Origin: Bacillota bacterium
Lineage (GTDB): Bacteria; Bacillota; Bacilli; Paenibacillales; Paenibacillaceae
NCBI GenBank assembly: GCA_023433615.1
Contig: JAEZCJ010000175.1
Span: forward strand, 1-55,348
DNA: 55,348 nt
Direction: 5' to 3'
Both the position numbers and the translations under genes were made by a program. The notes beneath the pieces are model-generated. The model worked only from the letters and a program-made list of their open reading frames with translations, was not told the DNA's origin and did not search any database. Of this stretch, positions 8,150 to 15,979 are shown piece after piece (the stretch's first letter is position 1; each line of letters opens with the position of its first letter).

Positions 8150-9253
8150 TTATTCGCCTATACCTGCTTCCTTGCCTGCGTCAGCTGCGTCCTTATCCGT
8201 CGCAGGCGCAAGCGTATTGTCGATCGTCGCTTTCGCTTGCACTTCCGTGAGCCATGCACTGGCAAGCTCGCCGATCTGCTGGTCTTCGAGCTGCTTGCGA
8301 ATGGCATCTTGGTTATCCTCCAGAGCGGCTGCCTTCGCTTCCATACGGTCCGTCACCTGAATGATATGGAAGCCGTAACCGGTCTCCGCGATGCCGAGCT
8401 CGCCCTTCTGCAGCCCGAACGCCACGTCCTCGAAGCCTTGCTCCATCGCGCCCCGCGGGAAGAAATCGAGGTCGCCGCCGAGATCCTTCGAGCCTGTATC
8501 GAGCGAATTATCGGTCGCCAGCGCCGCGAAATCTGCTCCGCCCTGAATTTCCTTCAGCAGCGTGTCCGCTTCCTGCTTCGTAGCGACAAGGATATGGGAT
8601 GCGCGTACCTGTTCCTGAATATCGTAGGATGCCTTGTTCGCGTCAAAATATTGCTTCACTTCATCATCCGTGACGGTGACGTCCTTGGCTACGATCTTCT
8701 CGACAGCCAATTGGTTCCCGATCTGCTCGCGCAGCTGCTCGATCGTGTAGCCGTAATTCGTCAGCTCCGACTCGAATGCTTCCTGCGAATCGTACATCGC
8801 CGTGATGGTCGCGAGCTCTTCGTCGATCTCTTCTGCCGTCGCGGTCACGTCGGCTTCGGCAACGGCCTGCTGAACGACGAGCTCGTTGATCATGCCCTCC
8901 AGTGTCTGCGCGCCGCCCAGCGCGATCAGCTTGTCAAACAGCTCGTCCTTGCTGATTTTCTCGCCGTTGACGGTTGCTACCGTCTCCTGTTTTCCGGCGA
9001 ACGGCGGTTGAATAAGCACGACTATAAGTGCGACGGCTAGCAAGATCGACGCAATCATCCATCCGCGGCCGCCGTTCTTCGCTGGGGCGGCCGAAGCTGC
9101 TGTAGCTGTCTCGCCTGCAGTGCGTTCGTTCACGTCGTTGTCCATTCCTTCGTCGGTCGGTTGGTCCTCAACGCTGTCTTGCTCGATCTCCAATTCGCGT
9201 TCCTTGCGTTCCTGCTCGTTCCATTCGGATCCTTCATTCGGTTTGTCGCTCAT
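8150..9253 (-). CDS. PrsA/SurA-like parvulin peptidyl-prolyl isomerase, membrane-anchored
   Basis: The 367-residue protein has a long acidic cytoplasmic N-terminus (about 60 residues rich in E, D and Q), one transmembrane helix (WMIASILLAVALIVVLIQP, about residues 65-83), a SurA-like chaperone region (VNGEKISKDELFDKLIALGG) and a parvulin domain (about 217-305) with VRASHILV, a GADFAALATDNS segment, GGDLDFFPRGAMEQGFEDVAF and GYGFHIIQVTD. It should help fold secreted proteins outside the membrane. Unlike classical PrsA there is no signal peptide with lipobox cysteine. Start 9253 follows AAAGGGG; a longer frame exists without a better RBS. Confidence 0.85.
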   Translation of the reverse strand: MSDKPNEGSEWNEQERKERELEIEQDSVEDQPTDEGMDNDVNERTAGETATAASAAPAKNGGRGWMIASILLAVALIVVLIQPPFAGKQETVATVNGEKISKDELFDKLIALGGAQTLEGMINELVVQQAVAEADVTATAEEIDEELATITAMYDSQEAFESELTNYGYTIEQLREQIGNQLAVEKIVAKDVTVTDDEVKQYFDANKASYDIQEQVRASHILVATKQEADTLLKEIQGGADFAALATDNSLDTGSKDLGGDLDFFPRGAMEQGFEDVAFGLQKGELGIAETGYGFHIIQVTDRMEAKAAALEDNQDAIRKQLEDQQIGELASAWLTEVQAKATIDNTLAPATDKDAADAGKEAGIGE

Positions 9254-9381
9254 GCTTCTTAATGAACCCCTTTCCAGGCTTGTCTGCCGTATGTTATCCA
9301 CTGTACCACATGAAGCGCTCTTCGCGCCTTAAAGAAACCTGAAATTCAGATAAAAATCGATAAGCGTTAACCGAAATGAAA

Positions 9382-9410
9382 TTGTATGTCGACCATTTCC
9401 GTAGTATACT
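9382..9410 (+). promoter_or_regulatory. Promoter of the PilZ gene
   Basis: TTGTAT and TATACT are separated by 17 bases, about 38 bases ahead of the ATG at 9448. The -35 match is modest. Confidence 0.45.
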
Positions 9411-9447
9411 CGGTAACATACTCTGTTCACGGAGGTTCGCAACCCCT

Positions 9448-9828
9448 ATGATTGCCAGCCGCAGAAAAGAACCGTTTCGCTATCAATTCACGGATTCCGA
9501 GATCTGCTACTTCCAAATCTCGATGTTGAACGGCAGCCTGATCGCGACCAAGCCGGCGCAAGCCGAGCTGATCGATTGGCATAAGAGCGGGTGCAAGCTA
9601 CGGTCGGAGCTTGATCTTCGCCTGACGATCAACGAGGTGCAGGTCATGATCGAGTTCCCCTTCGCCGAGCAGGAGCCGATCCAAGTGAGCGGCAGCATCC
9701 GCTGGCAAAATTCCGAAGATGCCTATCACTATTACGGGGTCATGTTCGACGCCGACGAAGAGCTGAAGGAGCGCATTAAGGTGGAAATTCGCCGATTGGC
9801 GGCAGCACGCAGGATCAACGCTGTGTAA
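9448..9828 (+). CDS. PilZ-domain-like protein
   Basis: A 126-residue protein opening with RRKEPFRYQF, like the R-x3-R c-di-GMP-binding motif of PilZ domains, followed by a beta-rich body (LNGSLIATKPAQAELIDWHKSGCKL then VSGSIRWQNS and YYGVMFD) and a helical C-terminus. The D-x-S-x-x-G motif of PilZ appears altered to DWHKSG. It is likely a cyclic-di-GMP sensor or a degenerate relative. RBS GGAGGTT lies 10 bases ahead of the ATG. It is a single gene flanked by its own promoter and a strong terminator. Confidence 0.7.
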   Translation: MIASRRKEPFRYQFTDSEICYFQISMLNGSLIATKPAQAELIDWHKSGCKLRSELDLRLTINEVQVMIEFPFAEQEPIQVSGSIRWQNSEDAYHYYGVMFDADEELKERIKVEIRRLAAARRINAV

Positions 9829-9831
9829 TCG

Positions 9832-9890
9832 CGCATAAGCAAGAAGGGAAGCAACCGCTCATGCCGGCTGCTTCCCTTCTTGCTTATGCG
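9832..9890. terminator. Very long bidirectional terminator
   Basis: Arms at 9832-9853 and 9869-9890 are a perfect 22-bp inverted repeat around a 15-base loop; the inner part is AAGAAGGGAAGCA against TGCTTCCCTTCTT. It separates two converging genes and ends on the base before the TTA stop of the next one. Confidence 0.75.
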
Positions 9891-10400
9891 TTAAGGAATA
9901 TATTGCTGCACGATCCGGACGAGCTTGCCTTCCCGGAACGTGATGTGGTATGGATAATCCTTCAGATTCCAAGCTTCTTCGTCCGCGAGCAATTCGGCGA
10001 AACGTTCTGCCGTCACCGCTTCGTTCCACACGATATCGGCCTCGAGCATATTGCCGCTGCGGTTATAGATCTGCATCAACACGCTTGCGCCGGGCGCTGC
10101 GATCAACGTCTCTATTCCCTCATTCGCCGGCACGATGTAATACCCGTCAGGCGTCTCGCTCACGCCGGCATCCGGTTCGTGAATCAGGAGCTGCTTGTCG
10201 GCCTCTTCGCCGGTATACCATTCGATTCGCTCCGCTTGCAGGATGAGCTGACCGCCATGCAGCGCTGCTTCATGGATATAATAGGTCAGCGTAGATTCGA
10301 CGGGCGCTGCGGGCTTGACCGCTTCCTGCCCTGCATCCGCCGATCCGAAGTGAAATACGCATAAGATTGCCACGCCGATTGCCGCTAACGTCCTCTTCAT
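9891..10400 (-). CDS. Secreted protein of unknown function
   Basis: The 169-residue product has a signal peptide (MKRTLAAIGVAILCVFHFG, cleavage near SADA-G). The mature part is acidic with YYIHEAALHGGQLILQAERIEWYTGEEAD and a C-terminal EDYPYHITFREGKLVRIVQQYIP-like segment (exact start of that stretch NLKDYPYH), reminiscent of small Paenibacillus exported proteins. I do not recognise a family. Start 10400 is preceded by AAAGGGATGTG; a GTG three codons upstream is too close to that site. It is followed by the 22-bp terminator. Confidence 0.7.
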   Translation of the reverse strand: MKRTLAAIGVAILCVFHFGSADAGQEAVKPAAPVESTLTYYIHEAALHGGQLILQAERIEWYTGEEADKQLLIHEPDAGVSETPDGYYIVPANEGIETLIAAPGASVLMQIYNRSGNMLEADIVWNEAVTAERFAELLADEEAWNLKDYPYHITFREGKLVRIVQQYIP

Positions 10401-10468
10401 CCCGCTCACATCCCTTTGCCTCGAATCATGGTCTCCTACTATATGACGATCGAGGCCCGGTTAATGTT

Positions 10469-11494
10469 TCAATTCAGAGCGATCAGCGAGGCAAAAATAT
10501 AGTCGTGCAGCAGTTGTCTGGAACGTATCGCGGCATTGCGGCCGGACAAGCTCTTGCGTACGACGGCAACGAGACGATGTTCAGGCGCGACGGCTAGATA
10601 TTGTCCGCCGTAACCGAAGGCAAAATAGTATTGCGGCACTTCCGGCGATTGCCCCGAGGAGACCCACCAATGGTAACCGTATTGGCCGTAGATGGAGGGC
10701 TTGTAGTTCGCCAGCCCCTTCGAATGCGGGCGGGTCGCGGCATTCACCCATTCCGGGGACACGATTTGCCTTCCGTCCCAGCTGCCGTTATTCGCATGAA
10801 GAACGCCTAGCTTCGCAAGATCATGCGAGGATAGATGCAGTCCCGTCCCGCCTTCGATCAGCCCTTGATGTACATTCCACTTCACGCGTCGGATGCCGAG
10901 CGGCTCGAAGAGCACAGTCTTCGCGTATTGCAGCGGATCCTGCTTCACGGCAGCCGCCAGAACGGCTGCGAGAAGATGCGATCCACCAGAGTTATACGTG
11001 AACGCCTCTCCCGGCTCATGGACAATCGGACGTTCCAGCACATATCGAATGCCGTCCTCTGCCTGTTTCAGCTGTTTATAGGGCTTATCGAAATCCGGCC
11101 AGTCGAACCCCGGCGTCATGGCTAGGAGATGCTTCAGCTTCACGTTCGCTAGCTTGTCGCTGCCAGGAAGCTGCGCAAGCGGCAAGTAATCGGCGAGCGG
11201 TTGGTCGATGCTCGCGATATGGCCTTCATCGACCGCTATGCCGATCAAAGTCGCGAGCACGCTCTTCGTACAGGAATAGATCGCCGTAGGCCGATCGGTA
11301 TCCGCTTCATGCCACTCCCAAACCGAATGGGCATCCTTGGCGACGAATATCGAGCGAATGCCCCACTCGCTCGCCACGCCGTGCATCGCATCCAGACGCT
11401 CGCGGTTCAGACCTCTCTCTTCCGGAGCCGCCTGCGGGAGTCGCAGCGCTGATCTTGTTGATGGCCGCTTAGCTGTCGGCGCTGTCATGCCCAT
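10469..11494 (-). CDS. Beta-lactamase-family serine hydrolase (class C/PBP-like)
   Basis: A 341-residue protein with the penicillin-binding fold motifs: IYSCTKSVLATLIGIAVDEG (S-x-x-K catalytic Ser and Lys, about residue 76), FTYNSGGSHLLAAVLAAAV (Y-x-N) and a late FGYGGQYLAVAPEHRLVAV in the position of the K-T-G/H-x-G motif. Also LLAMTPGFDW as in EstB-type esterases. No signal peptide is visible, so it is probably a cytoplasmic esterase or D-aminopeptidase-like enzyme, not a beta-lactamase conferring resistance. Start 11494 lies behind AGAGGTGG. Confidence 0.85.
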   Translation of the reverse strand: MGMTAPTAKRPSTRSALRLPQAAPEERGLNRERLDAMHGVASEWGIRSIFVAKDAHSVWEWHEADTDRPTAIYSCTKSVLATLIGIAVDEGHIASIDQPLADYLPLAQLPGSDKLANVKLKHLLAMTPGFDWPDFDKPYKQLKQAEDGIRYVLERPIVHEPGEAFTYNSGGSHLLAAVLAAAVKQDPLQYAKTVLFEPLGIRRVKWNVHQGLIEGGTGLHLSSHDLAKLGVLHANNGSWDGRQIVSPEWVNAATRPHSKGLANYKPSIYGQYGYHWWVSSGQSPEVPQYYFAFGYGGQYLAVAPEHRLVAVVRKSLSGRNAAIRSRQLLHDYIFASLIALN

Positions 11495-11594
11495 CGTGTC
11501 TAATCCACCTCTCTTGGGATCGAATCGATCGGTTGTCATACATTATTGGAATCTCTGTATAGGCTGTCCGAAAAGCTGCGGCTATCATTCACGT

Positions 11595-12395
11595 TCAGCC
11601 GTTATCCGGAACAGGCTCCTCGGGATGGATGCGGTAATGCTGCAGACAGAAGAGGCGAAAGCCGAGCTGTTCGTACATCGCGATGGCAGGTTGATTATCG
11701 CGGAGCACCTGCAGCAGCAGCCGCTCTGCTCCTTGCCGCTGCGACCATTCCGCGACGGCGCGCATAATCGCGCTTGCGGCGCCTTTGCGCCGATGCTGTT
11801 CGGCCGTCACGATGTTGTAGATAATCGTCCATCCCTCCGACGATACGGCTGTGCCCACTGCAGCCGTCTGACCGGCGACGACGGCGCGCAAGTAAACTTT
11901 GGGATGCGGCATATCCGCGAATAGCTTCGCATAAGCGGGCCTTCGGCCGATCGGGAACTGCTCTAGCGCGAGGAATTCATCGAGCCAGCGTTCATCCGAC
12001 ACTGCGAGCAGTTCGATGTCGATCTCAGAACTTGAAGTCTCGTTCGACCGTGAAGCTCTTAAGAGTCGATCGCCGTCCGCTTTCTTCAGCATGCATGGAT
12101 AAGCCGCTCTGTAGCCATGTGAAGCCAACAGCTCATCCAGCCCTTCCGGCGAGTGATCGCTTATGTAGTAGCACGGCAGCAAGCCGCTCCGCCGATAGTA
12201 AGCTTCGATCTCGGTTAACCAGACCGCCGGGTCGCAGGCAGGCATGCGGCCAAGCGTCATTACGCTGTTCGCGCGTTTCGTTACGCCTCCGTAATGCGTC
12301 CTGAGCAGCCATCCCTCGTACTGCACCGACTGGCTTGCAGGCCAACAAGCCAATGCTAGCCGCTCAATCGCGCGGCCATCCGGCATCTCTTCCAT
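11595..12395 (-). CDS. GNAT family N-acetyltransferase (two-domain)
   Basis: A 266-residue protein. The C-terminal domain has the acetyl-CoA motif (VTAEQHRRKGAASAIMRAVAEW, then LLQVLRDNQPAIAMYEQLGF), typical of GNAT motif A and B. The N-terminal part (YEGWLLRTHYGGVTKRANSV with W-L-x-E-I-E-x-Y-Y) is like the GNAT 'YitI/acetyltransferase with N-terminal extension' type. Substrate unknown. Start overlaps the end of the DinB gene by 32 bases, and its RBS GGGGAGGGTG lies inside that gene, so the two are co-transcribed. Confidence 0.85.
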   Translation of the reverse strand: MEEMPDGRAIERLALACWPASQSVQYEGWLLRTHYGGVTKRANSVMTLGRMPACDPAVWLTEIEAYYRRSGLLPCYYISDHSPEGLDELLASHGYRAAYPCMLKKADGDRLLRASRSNETSSSEIDIELLAVSDERWLDEFLALEQFPIGRRPAYAKLFADMPHPKVYLRAVVAGQTAAVGTAVSSEGWTIIYNIVTAEQHRRKGAASAIMRAVAEWSQRQGAERLLLQVLRDNQPAIAMYEQLGFRLFCLQHYRIHPEEPVPDNG

Positions 12396-12885
12396 TCACA
12401 CCCTCCCCTTCTCGATGGCCTGACTGGCTGCTGAAGATCCCACCGCCTGGAGGCTGCATGTTTAATTCGCCGGCCCATGCGAAGAGCTGTCCCTGACTGT
12501 GCCACTCATGCGCGACGAGACGTCGCAGCACATCGCCGTAGCCGTATCCGCGTCGATCTCCGTCTGCCATGTCCACATACCGGATCGAAGCGTCGATCTC
12601 CGGCGACCACGCGAGAACCGTCTCTTCCACGAGCGGGCGAAGACGTTTCGACAGCGTACGCAGCGTATCCAGATCGCGATGCTCTTCATAGCTATAATGA
12701 TGTTCTGTGCCGTACGCTAATGCGCGGATCCAGTATTGCTCCGTGTCCACGATATTGAATAAGCCCCGCAGAATGGAGCCTGTCCCGCCGAAACGGCCTG
12801 AGGTAAGTTCGACCTGCGGGACATCTTCGCACCAACGGAACCATTCGTCCCTGAACTTCCATTTCTGATGGAACAACGCAATCAT
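12364..12885 (-). CDS. DinB family protein
   Basis: A 173-residue four-helix-bundle protein with DinB features: FNIVDTEQYWIRALAYG near residue 45 (the first metal histidine position is replaced), RLVAHEWHSQGQLFAWAGEL with the E-x-H-x-x-G-Q motif. DinB/YfiT proteins are metal-dependent thiol transferases or hydrolases. The C-terminal 30 residues (after QPPGGGIFSS) are glycine- and charge-rich because they are encoded over the start of the next gene. RBS AAGGAGAT. Confidence 0.75.
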   Translation of the reverse strand: MIALFHQKWKFRDEWFRWCEDVPQVELTSGRFGGTGSILRGLFNIVDTEQYWIRALAYGTEHHYSYEEHRDLDTLRTLSKRLRPLVEETVLAWSPEIDASIRYVDMADGDRRGYGYGDVLRRLVAHEWHSQGQLFAWAGELNMQPPGGGIFSSQSGHREGEGVNGRDAGWPRD

Positions 12886-12998
12886 GACACGATCTCCTTC
12901 GCTGTTGAATGGTTCTCGATTGTTAGGAAGGCTTGCCTAGCTATTCCGACTCATGATATGATTGCACCCGCAATCCTCCTATTACCGAGGTGATGGTC

Positions 12999-13967
12999 AT
13001 GATTAGAGGACGATTCGCGCCTACGCCTTCGGGCGAGATGCATATCGGCAACGGGCGGACAGCGCTGCTTGCGTGGCTGCAGATCCGCCATGCCGGCGGC
13101 GAATTCGTGCTGCGCATGGAAGACATCGACGGCCCGCGGTCGAGAATCGCGCTGGCCGAGCAGATTCTGTCCGATCTTCGCTGGCTCGGGCTGGACTGGG
13201 ATGAAGGACCCGACGTAGGCGGTCCATACGGGCCGTATACGCAATCCGAGCGTCTGCCTCGCTACGAGCAGGCTGTCGAACGATTATTAGCCGCAGGACT
13301 GCTCTATCCATGCTACTGCAGCAGAGCGGAGCTGCTGTCTGTCGCGAGCGCGCCGCATGGCCTGGACGCGGAAGGTCCCGCTTATGCAGGCACTTGCCGT
13401 AGCTTGTCCGAGTCCGAACGCGCGGAACGCGCCGCGCGTAAGACCCCTTCCTTGCGCTTCACCATGCCCATGAAGTCCATCCGATATCACGATGAGGCGG
13501 CAGGTGCATGCAGCTTCCCTCCCGGCGCAGGCGGCGATTATGTCGTCCGCCGTGCAGACGGCATCATCAGCTATCAGTTGGCTGTCGTGCTCGACGATGC
13601 CGATATGCGAATCACAGACGTGCTGCGCGGATACGATCTGCTTGATTCGACGCCCAGGCAGCTTATGCTCTATGAAGCCCTGGGGCTTGAAATTCCGCGC
13701 TTCGCGCATGTGCCGCTATTGCTCGGCGATGACGGGAAACGTCTCGCGAAGCGTCACGGCGCACTTTCGCTTCGCGCGCTTCGCGAGAACGGCGTGCCGC
13801 CGCAGCGTGTCATCGGTGCCCTTGCATCCGTCAGCGGACTTCATGATCGGATCGAAGCGATCGATGCAAGCGAATTAATCGACGGCTTCTCATTGGATAA
13901 GATTCCAGCCGAGCCGGTCAGGGTTAACCAGTCTTGGCTTGATGAACTCGCGGGACCCCGGCATTAA
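12999..13967 (+). CDS. gluQ: Glutamyl-queuosine tRNA(Asp) synthetase
   Basis: The 322-residue protein is a truncated GluRS catalytic core lacking the anticodon-binding domain. It has GRFAPTPSGEMHIGN (class I HIGH-like motif), RMEDIDGPRS, WLGLDWDEGPDVGGPYGPYTQSERL, a zinc site CYCSRAEL with a later cysteine in AGTCRSLS, and KRLAKRHGALSL in the KMSKS position. GluQRS attaches glutamate to queuosine at position 34 of tRNA(Asp). Start 12999 is used because GAGGTG lies correctly spaced; GTG and ATG 6-9 bases upstream overlap that site. It stands alone and diverges from the DinB-GNAT pair. Confidence 0.9.
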   Translation: MIRGRFAPTPSGEMHIGNGRTALLAWLQIRHAGGEFVLRMEDIDGPRSRIALAEQILSDLRWLGLDWDEGPDVGGPYGPYTQSERLPRYEQAVERLLAAGLLYPCYCSRAELLSVASAPHGLDAEGPAYAGTCRSLSESERAERAARKTPSLRFTMPMKSIRYHDEAAGACSFPPGAGGDYVVRRADGIISYQLAVVLDDADMRITDVLRGYDLLDSTPRQLMLYEALGLEIPRFAHVPLLLGDDGKRLAKRHGALSLRALRENGVPPQRVIGALASVSGLHDRIEAIDASELIDGFSLDKIPAEPVRVNQSWLDELAGPRH

Positions 13968-13978
13968 CCGCATGCCGA

Positions 13979-14176
13979 TTAAGCCCGTGCTTGTCCGGCA
14001 TGCAGATCGTAGTCAGCCAAGGCTTGCAACAGCCTTCGCGCATGGGAACGATCGAGTCTCACGGTTACGTAGGAAGGCGAGAATCCGCCGTCATTGGTCT
14101 CCAGAATTAGGCTGCCGTCTTCTTGGTCCATACGAACCGTGATCATTTCTTCTTCGAACAGCGTCTTCCATTGCAT
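13979..14176 (-). CDS. Small conserved-looking protein of unknown function
   Basis: A 65-residue soluble protein, MQWKTLFEEEMITVRMDQED..., with alternating beta-like stretches (GSLILETNDGG, SYVTVRLDRSHARRLLQAL). RBS ACGGGGGAATTG precedes the ATG at 14176. Family not recognised. It converges on gluQ with an 11-base gap; a GCATGCCG/CGGCATGC inverted repeat (13970-14003) spans the junction without a T-run. Confidence 0.6.
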   Translation of the reverse strand: MQWKTLFEEEMITVRMDQEDGSLILETNDGGFSPSYVTVRLDRSHARRLLQALADYDLHAGQARA

Positions 14177-14271
14177 AGCGGCAATTCCCCCGTAAGTTAG
14201 ATAAAGTTCGCTTTGCACAGCATACCAAATTTTCTTGCTATTGGGAACGGCTGCAGTGCACGATTGCGGCC

Positions 14272-14433
14272 TCAGCCGTCAACGCGGATCGAAGATTGCT
14301 CCGCTTCCCGTTCATCGCTATTTGCCGCGGCCTCGCCCGGTATTGCTGCATTACGATTATGAGCCCCTTCAGGCGATACCTCAATTCCTTGCTCTTGAAG
14401 CTGTTGAACGACAATTTCGAATAGAATACCCAT
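14272..14433 (-). CDS. Small acidic protein of 53 residues
   Basis: Reads MGILFEIVVQQLQEQGIEVS and ends in a glutamate-, alanine- and serine-rich tail (GEAAANSDEREAEQSS). A strong RBS (AGGAGGATGTTGCTG) is directly upstream, which makes this a real gene despite its size. The N-terminus is an amphipathic helix. Unknown family. Confidence 0.6.
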   Translation of the reverse strand: MGILFEIVVQQLQEQGIEVSPEGAHNRNAAIPGEAAANSDEREAEQSSIRVDG

Positions 14434-14548
14434 CAGCAACATCCTCCTCTTTCTCCGACCTTCCCATCGTATGTCGATAGCTGTATATTCATGCCGGACG
14501 AACGTCCGAATCCGCTAATTTTGGGCACAAGCCGCGGGCATTCGGAAC

Positions 14549-14587
14549 GACAGAACCCCTCCGCCTGTTAGGCGAAGGGGTTCTGTC
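14549..14587. terminator. Terminator downstream of ferritin
   Basis: A 17-bp stem with one mismatch (arms 14549-14565 and 14571-14587, core AGAACCCCT/AGGGGTTCT, 5-base loop) lies 35 bases after the ferritin stop codon. T-run is weak. Confidence 0.6.
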
Positions 14588-14621
14588 TGAGGGTTATGTC
14601 AACGACCTGCTGGATGCGGCC

Positions 14622-15128
14622 TTATCCCGCGGCAGGAGGCGTGAACACGCGCTGAGCGAATTCGTTATCCATCATGAAGAATGCGTTGCCGTCCTGATCG
14701 ATTCTCTTCAGCTTATGAATGATGCCGTCGAACATGGACTCTTCTTCCACTTGCTCGTCAATGAACCATTTCAGGAATTGAATCGTAGCATGCTCGCGAT
14801 CGTTCATCGCAAGATCGGATAGATGATAGATCCGTCTAGTAACTTCCTTCTCGTGCTCGTAGGCATGCTCGAATGCTTCGAGCACCGAACCGTATTCGTT
14901 GCGAGGCGTATCCATGCCGGATACCGAGACGCGAACGCCGCGATCATTCAGATACTTGTATAGCTTCATCGCGTGGAACCGTTCTTCCTCGGCTTGCACG
15001 ATGAAGAAGTTCGCGAACCCGTCCAAGCTCTCTCCCGAGCAATAGCCGGCCATCGCCAAGTACACTTGTGCGGAAGCAAATTCAAAATTCATCTGATCAT
15101 TCAATGCTTGGCTTAACTTGTCATTCAT
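14622..15128 (-). CDS. Ferritin (non-heme, FtnA-type)
   Basis: A 168-residue ferritin. It has the ferroxidase residues: LNDQMNFEFASAQVYLAMAGY (Glu17 position), QAEEERFHAMKLYKYLNDRG (E-E-x-x-H) and FLKWFIDEQVEEESMF (Q-x-x-E-E). It stores iron as a 24-mer shell in the cytosol. Starts with ATG at 15128 behind GAGGTGCTGCGAC. Upstream lies a DUF1450 gene with a Fur box, so two iron-linked genes are neighbours. Confidence 0.92.
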   Translation of the reverse strand: MNDKLSQALNDQMNFEFASAQVYLAMAGYCSGESLDGFANFFIVQAEEERFHAMKLYKYLNDRGVRVSVSGMDTPRNEYGSVLEAFEHAYEHEKEVTRRIYHLSDLAMNDREHATIQFLKWFIDEQVEEESMFDGIIHKLKRIDQDGNAFFMMDNEFAQRVFTPPAAG

Positions 15129-15268
15129 GTCGCAGCACCTCAACCTTTCTCGTCGCATCTGGATCCTACATTCGGTAACCAGTTCTAAGATTACCAGAAA
15201 TGCGACATGAATAACAATGCTGCGTCGCGAATGCCGACTAGCATGCCATGCCGTCCGACATGGTCGTC

Positions 15269-15526
15269 CTATACCAGGACGCCTGCCTCTTCCTGACGGG
15301 ATGCCTCGATGATATGCTTCAACTCGGCGTAGAGCTGATCCGGCGATGAAGCGCATATGAAGTTGCCCTTGCCTAGACGCGCGATACACTGCTTGTGGCA
15401 TTGCTTGCAATGGCCGAGGCAGTCCTTCCGCTTCTGCTTCACATCCGGATACTCCCGCCGCAATTCTTTATATACCGCCTTGGACCCCAGCCTCTCGTTC
15501 CGACAGCAATACTTGATCGTCTTCAT
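15269..15526 (-). CDS. DUF1450 family cysteine-rich protein
   Basis: An 85-residue protein with MKTIKYCCRNERLGSKAVYK and a dense cysteine cluster KDCLGHCKQCHKQCIARLGKG, followed by FICASSPDQLYAELKHII. This matches the DUF1450 (YuzB-like) pattern and is suggestive of a thioredoxin-like [2Fe-2S] ferredoxin-type fold, although metal binding is inference. RBS AAGGAGCG. A near-consensus Fur box lies 52 bases upstream of the start, so it is probably iron-repressed. Confidence 0.8.
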   Translation of the reverse strand: MKTIKYCCRNERLGSKAVYKELRREYPDVKQKRKDCLGHCKQCHKQCIARLGKGNFICASSPDQLYAELKHIIEASRQEEAGVLV

Positions 15527-15577
15527 CGGGACGCTCCTTCTTCCATCGGGTATCTTGCTGCTACTCCCCATTCTAAA

Positions 15578-15597
15578 TGATATTGATTCTCAATGTC
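15578..15597 (-). promoter_or_regulatory. Fur box upstream of the DUF1450 gene
   Basis: TGATATTGATTCTCA (15578-15592) matches the 7-1-7 Fur consensus TGATAATnATTATCA at 12 of 14 defined bases, and the overlapping 19-mer at 15579-15597 matches the classical Fur box at 15 of 19. The position suits a repressor over the promoter of the 15526 gene. Confidence 0.6.
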
Positions 15598-15607
15598 AAT
15601 GGGGAAT

Positions 15608-15856
15608 TCAGCAGTCTTGTACCCACCTGTTCAGAGAAGGATCTACCGGGAAGGCGGCATTCATTACCCATGCGCAGTTATGTTCTTCCCAAGGTGCCGG
15701 GAATGGCACAGCCAGCGTCATCTCGATGGAAAAGAACCAGATTTGCCGGAGCTCGTCCCACACGAAATGGCTGTCCGATATGACTGGGCCATAATCCCGA
15801 TACTTGTGAAGCGCTTCTTGCTTCTTGCGTTCCTGCCATTCCACGAAGATCGTCAT
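15608..15856 (-). CDS. Hypothetical protein, 82 residues
   Basis: A soluble protein rich in tryptophan and tyrosine: MTIFVEWQERKKQEALHKYR, then GPVISDSHFVWDELRQIWFFS and a C-terminal SLNRWVQDC. The ATG at 15856 follows AAGGATGAG at good spacing. No family recognised. It ends 11 bases before the Fur box of the next gene. Confidence 0.55.
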   Translation of the reverse strand: MTIFVEWQERKKQEALHKYRDYGPVISDSHFVWDELRQIWFFSIEMTLAVPFPAPWEEHNCAWVMNAAFPVDPSLNRWVQDC

Positions 15857-15979
15857 TCAACTCATCCTTATCTGCGCGATTAGTCACTTCCCTACATCAT
15901 TCGCAGATTCTCACCGAATAAGGTGGGTGAGGATTGCAGAGGAATCGGCGAGAATGGCGAACTGAACACAAGATTATCG

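Noticed and set aside
10401..10409. GTG start three codons upstream of the secreted protein at 9891
   Set aside because: The GTG lies too close to the AAAGGG ribosome binding site; the ATG at 10400 is properly spaced and opens the signal peptide.
13970..14003. Inverted repeat between gluQ and the small gene as a terminator
   Set aside because: The 8-bp stem has an 18-base loop and no T-run on either strand, so it was not called.
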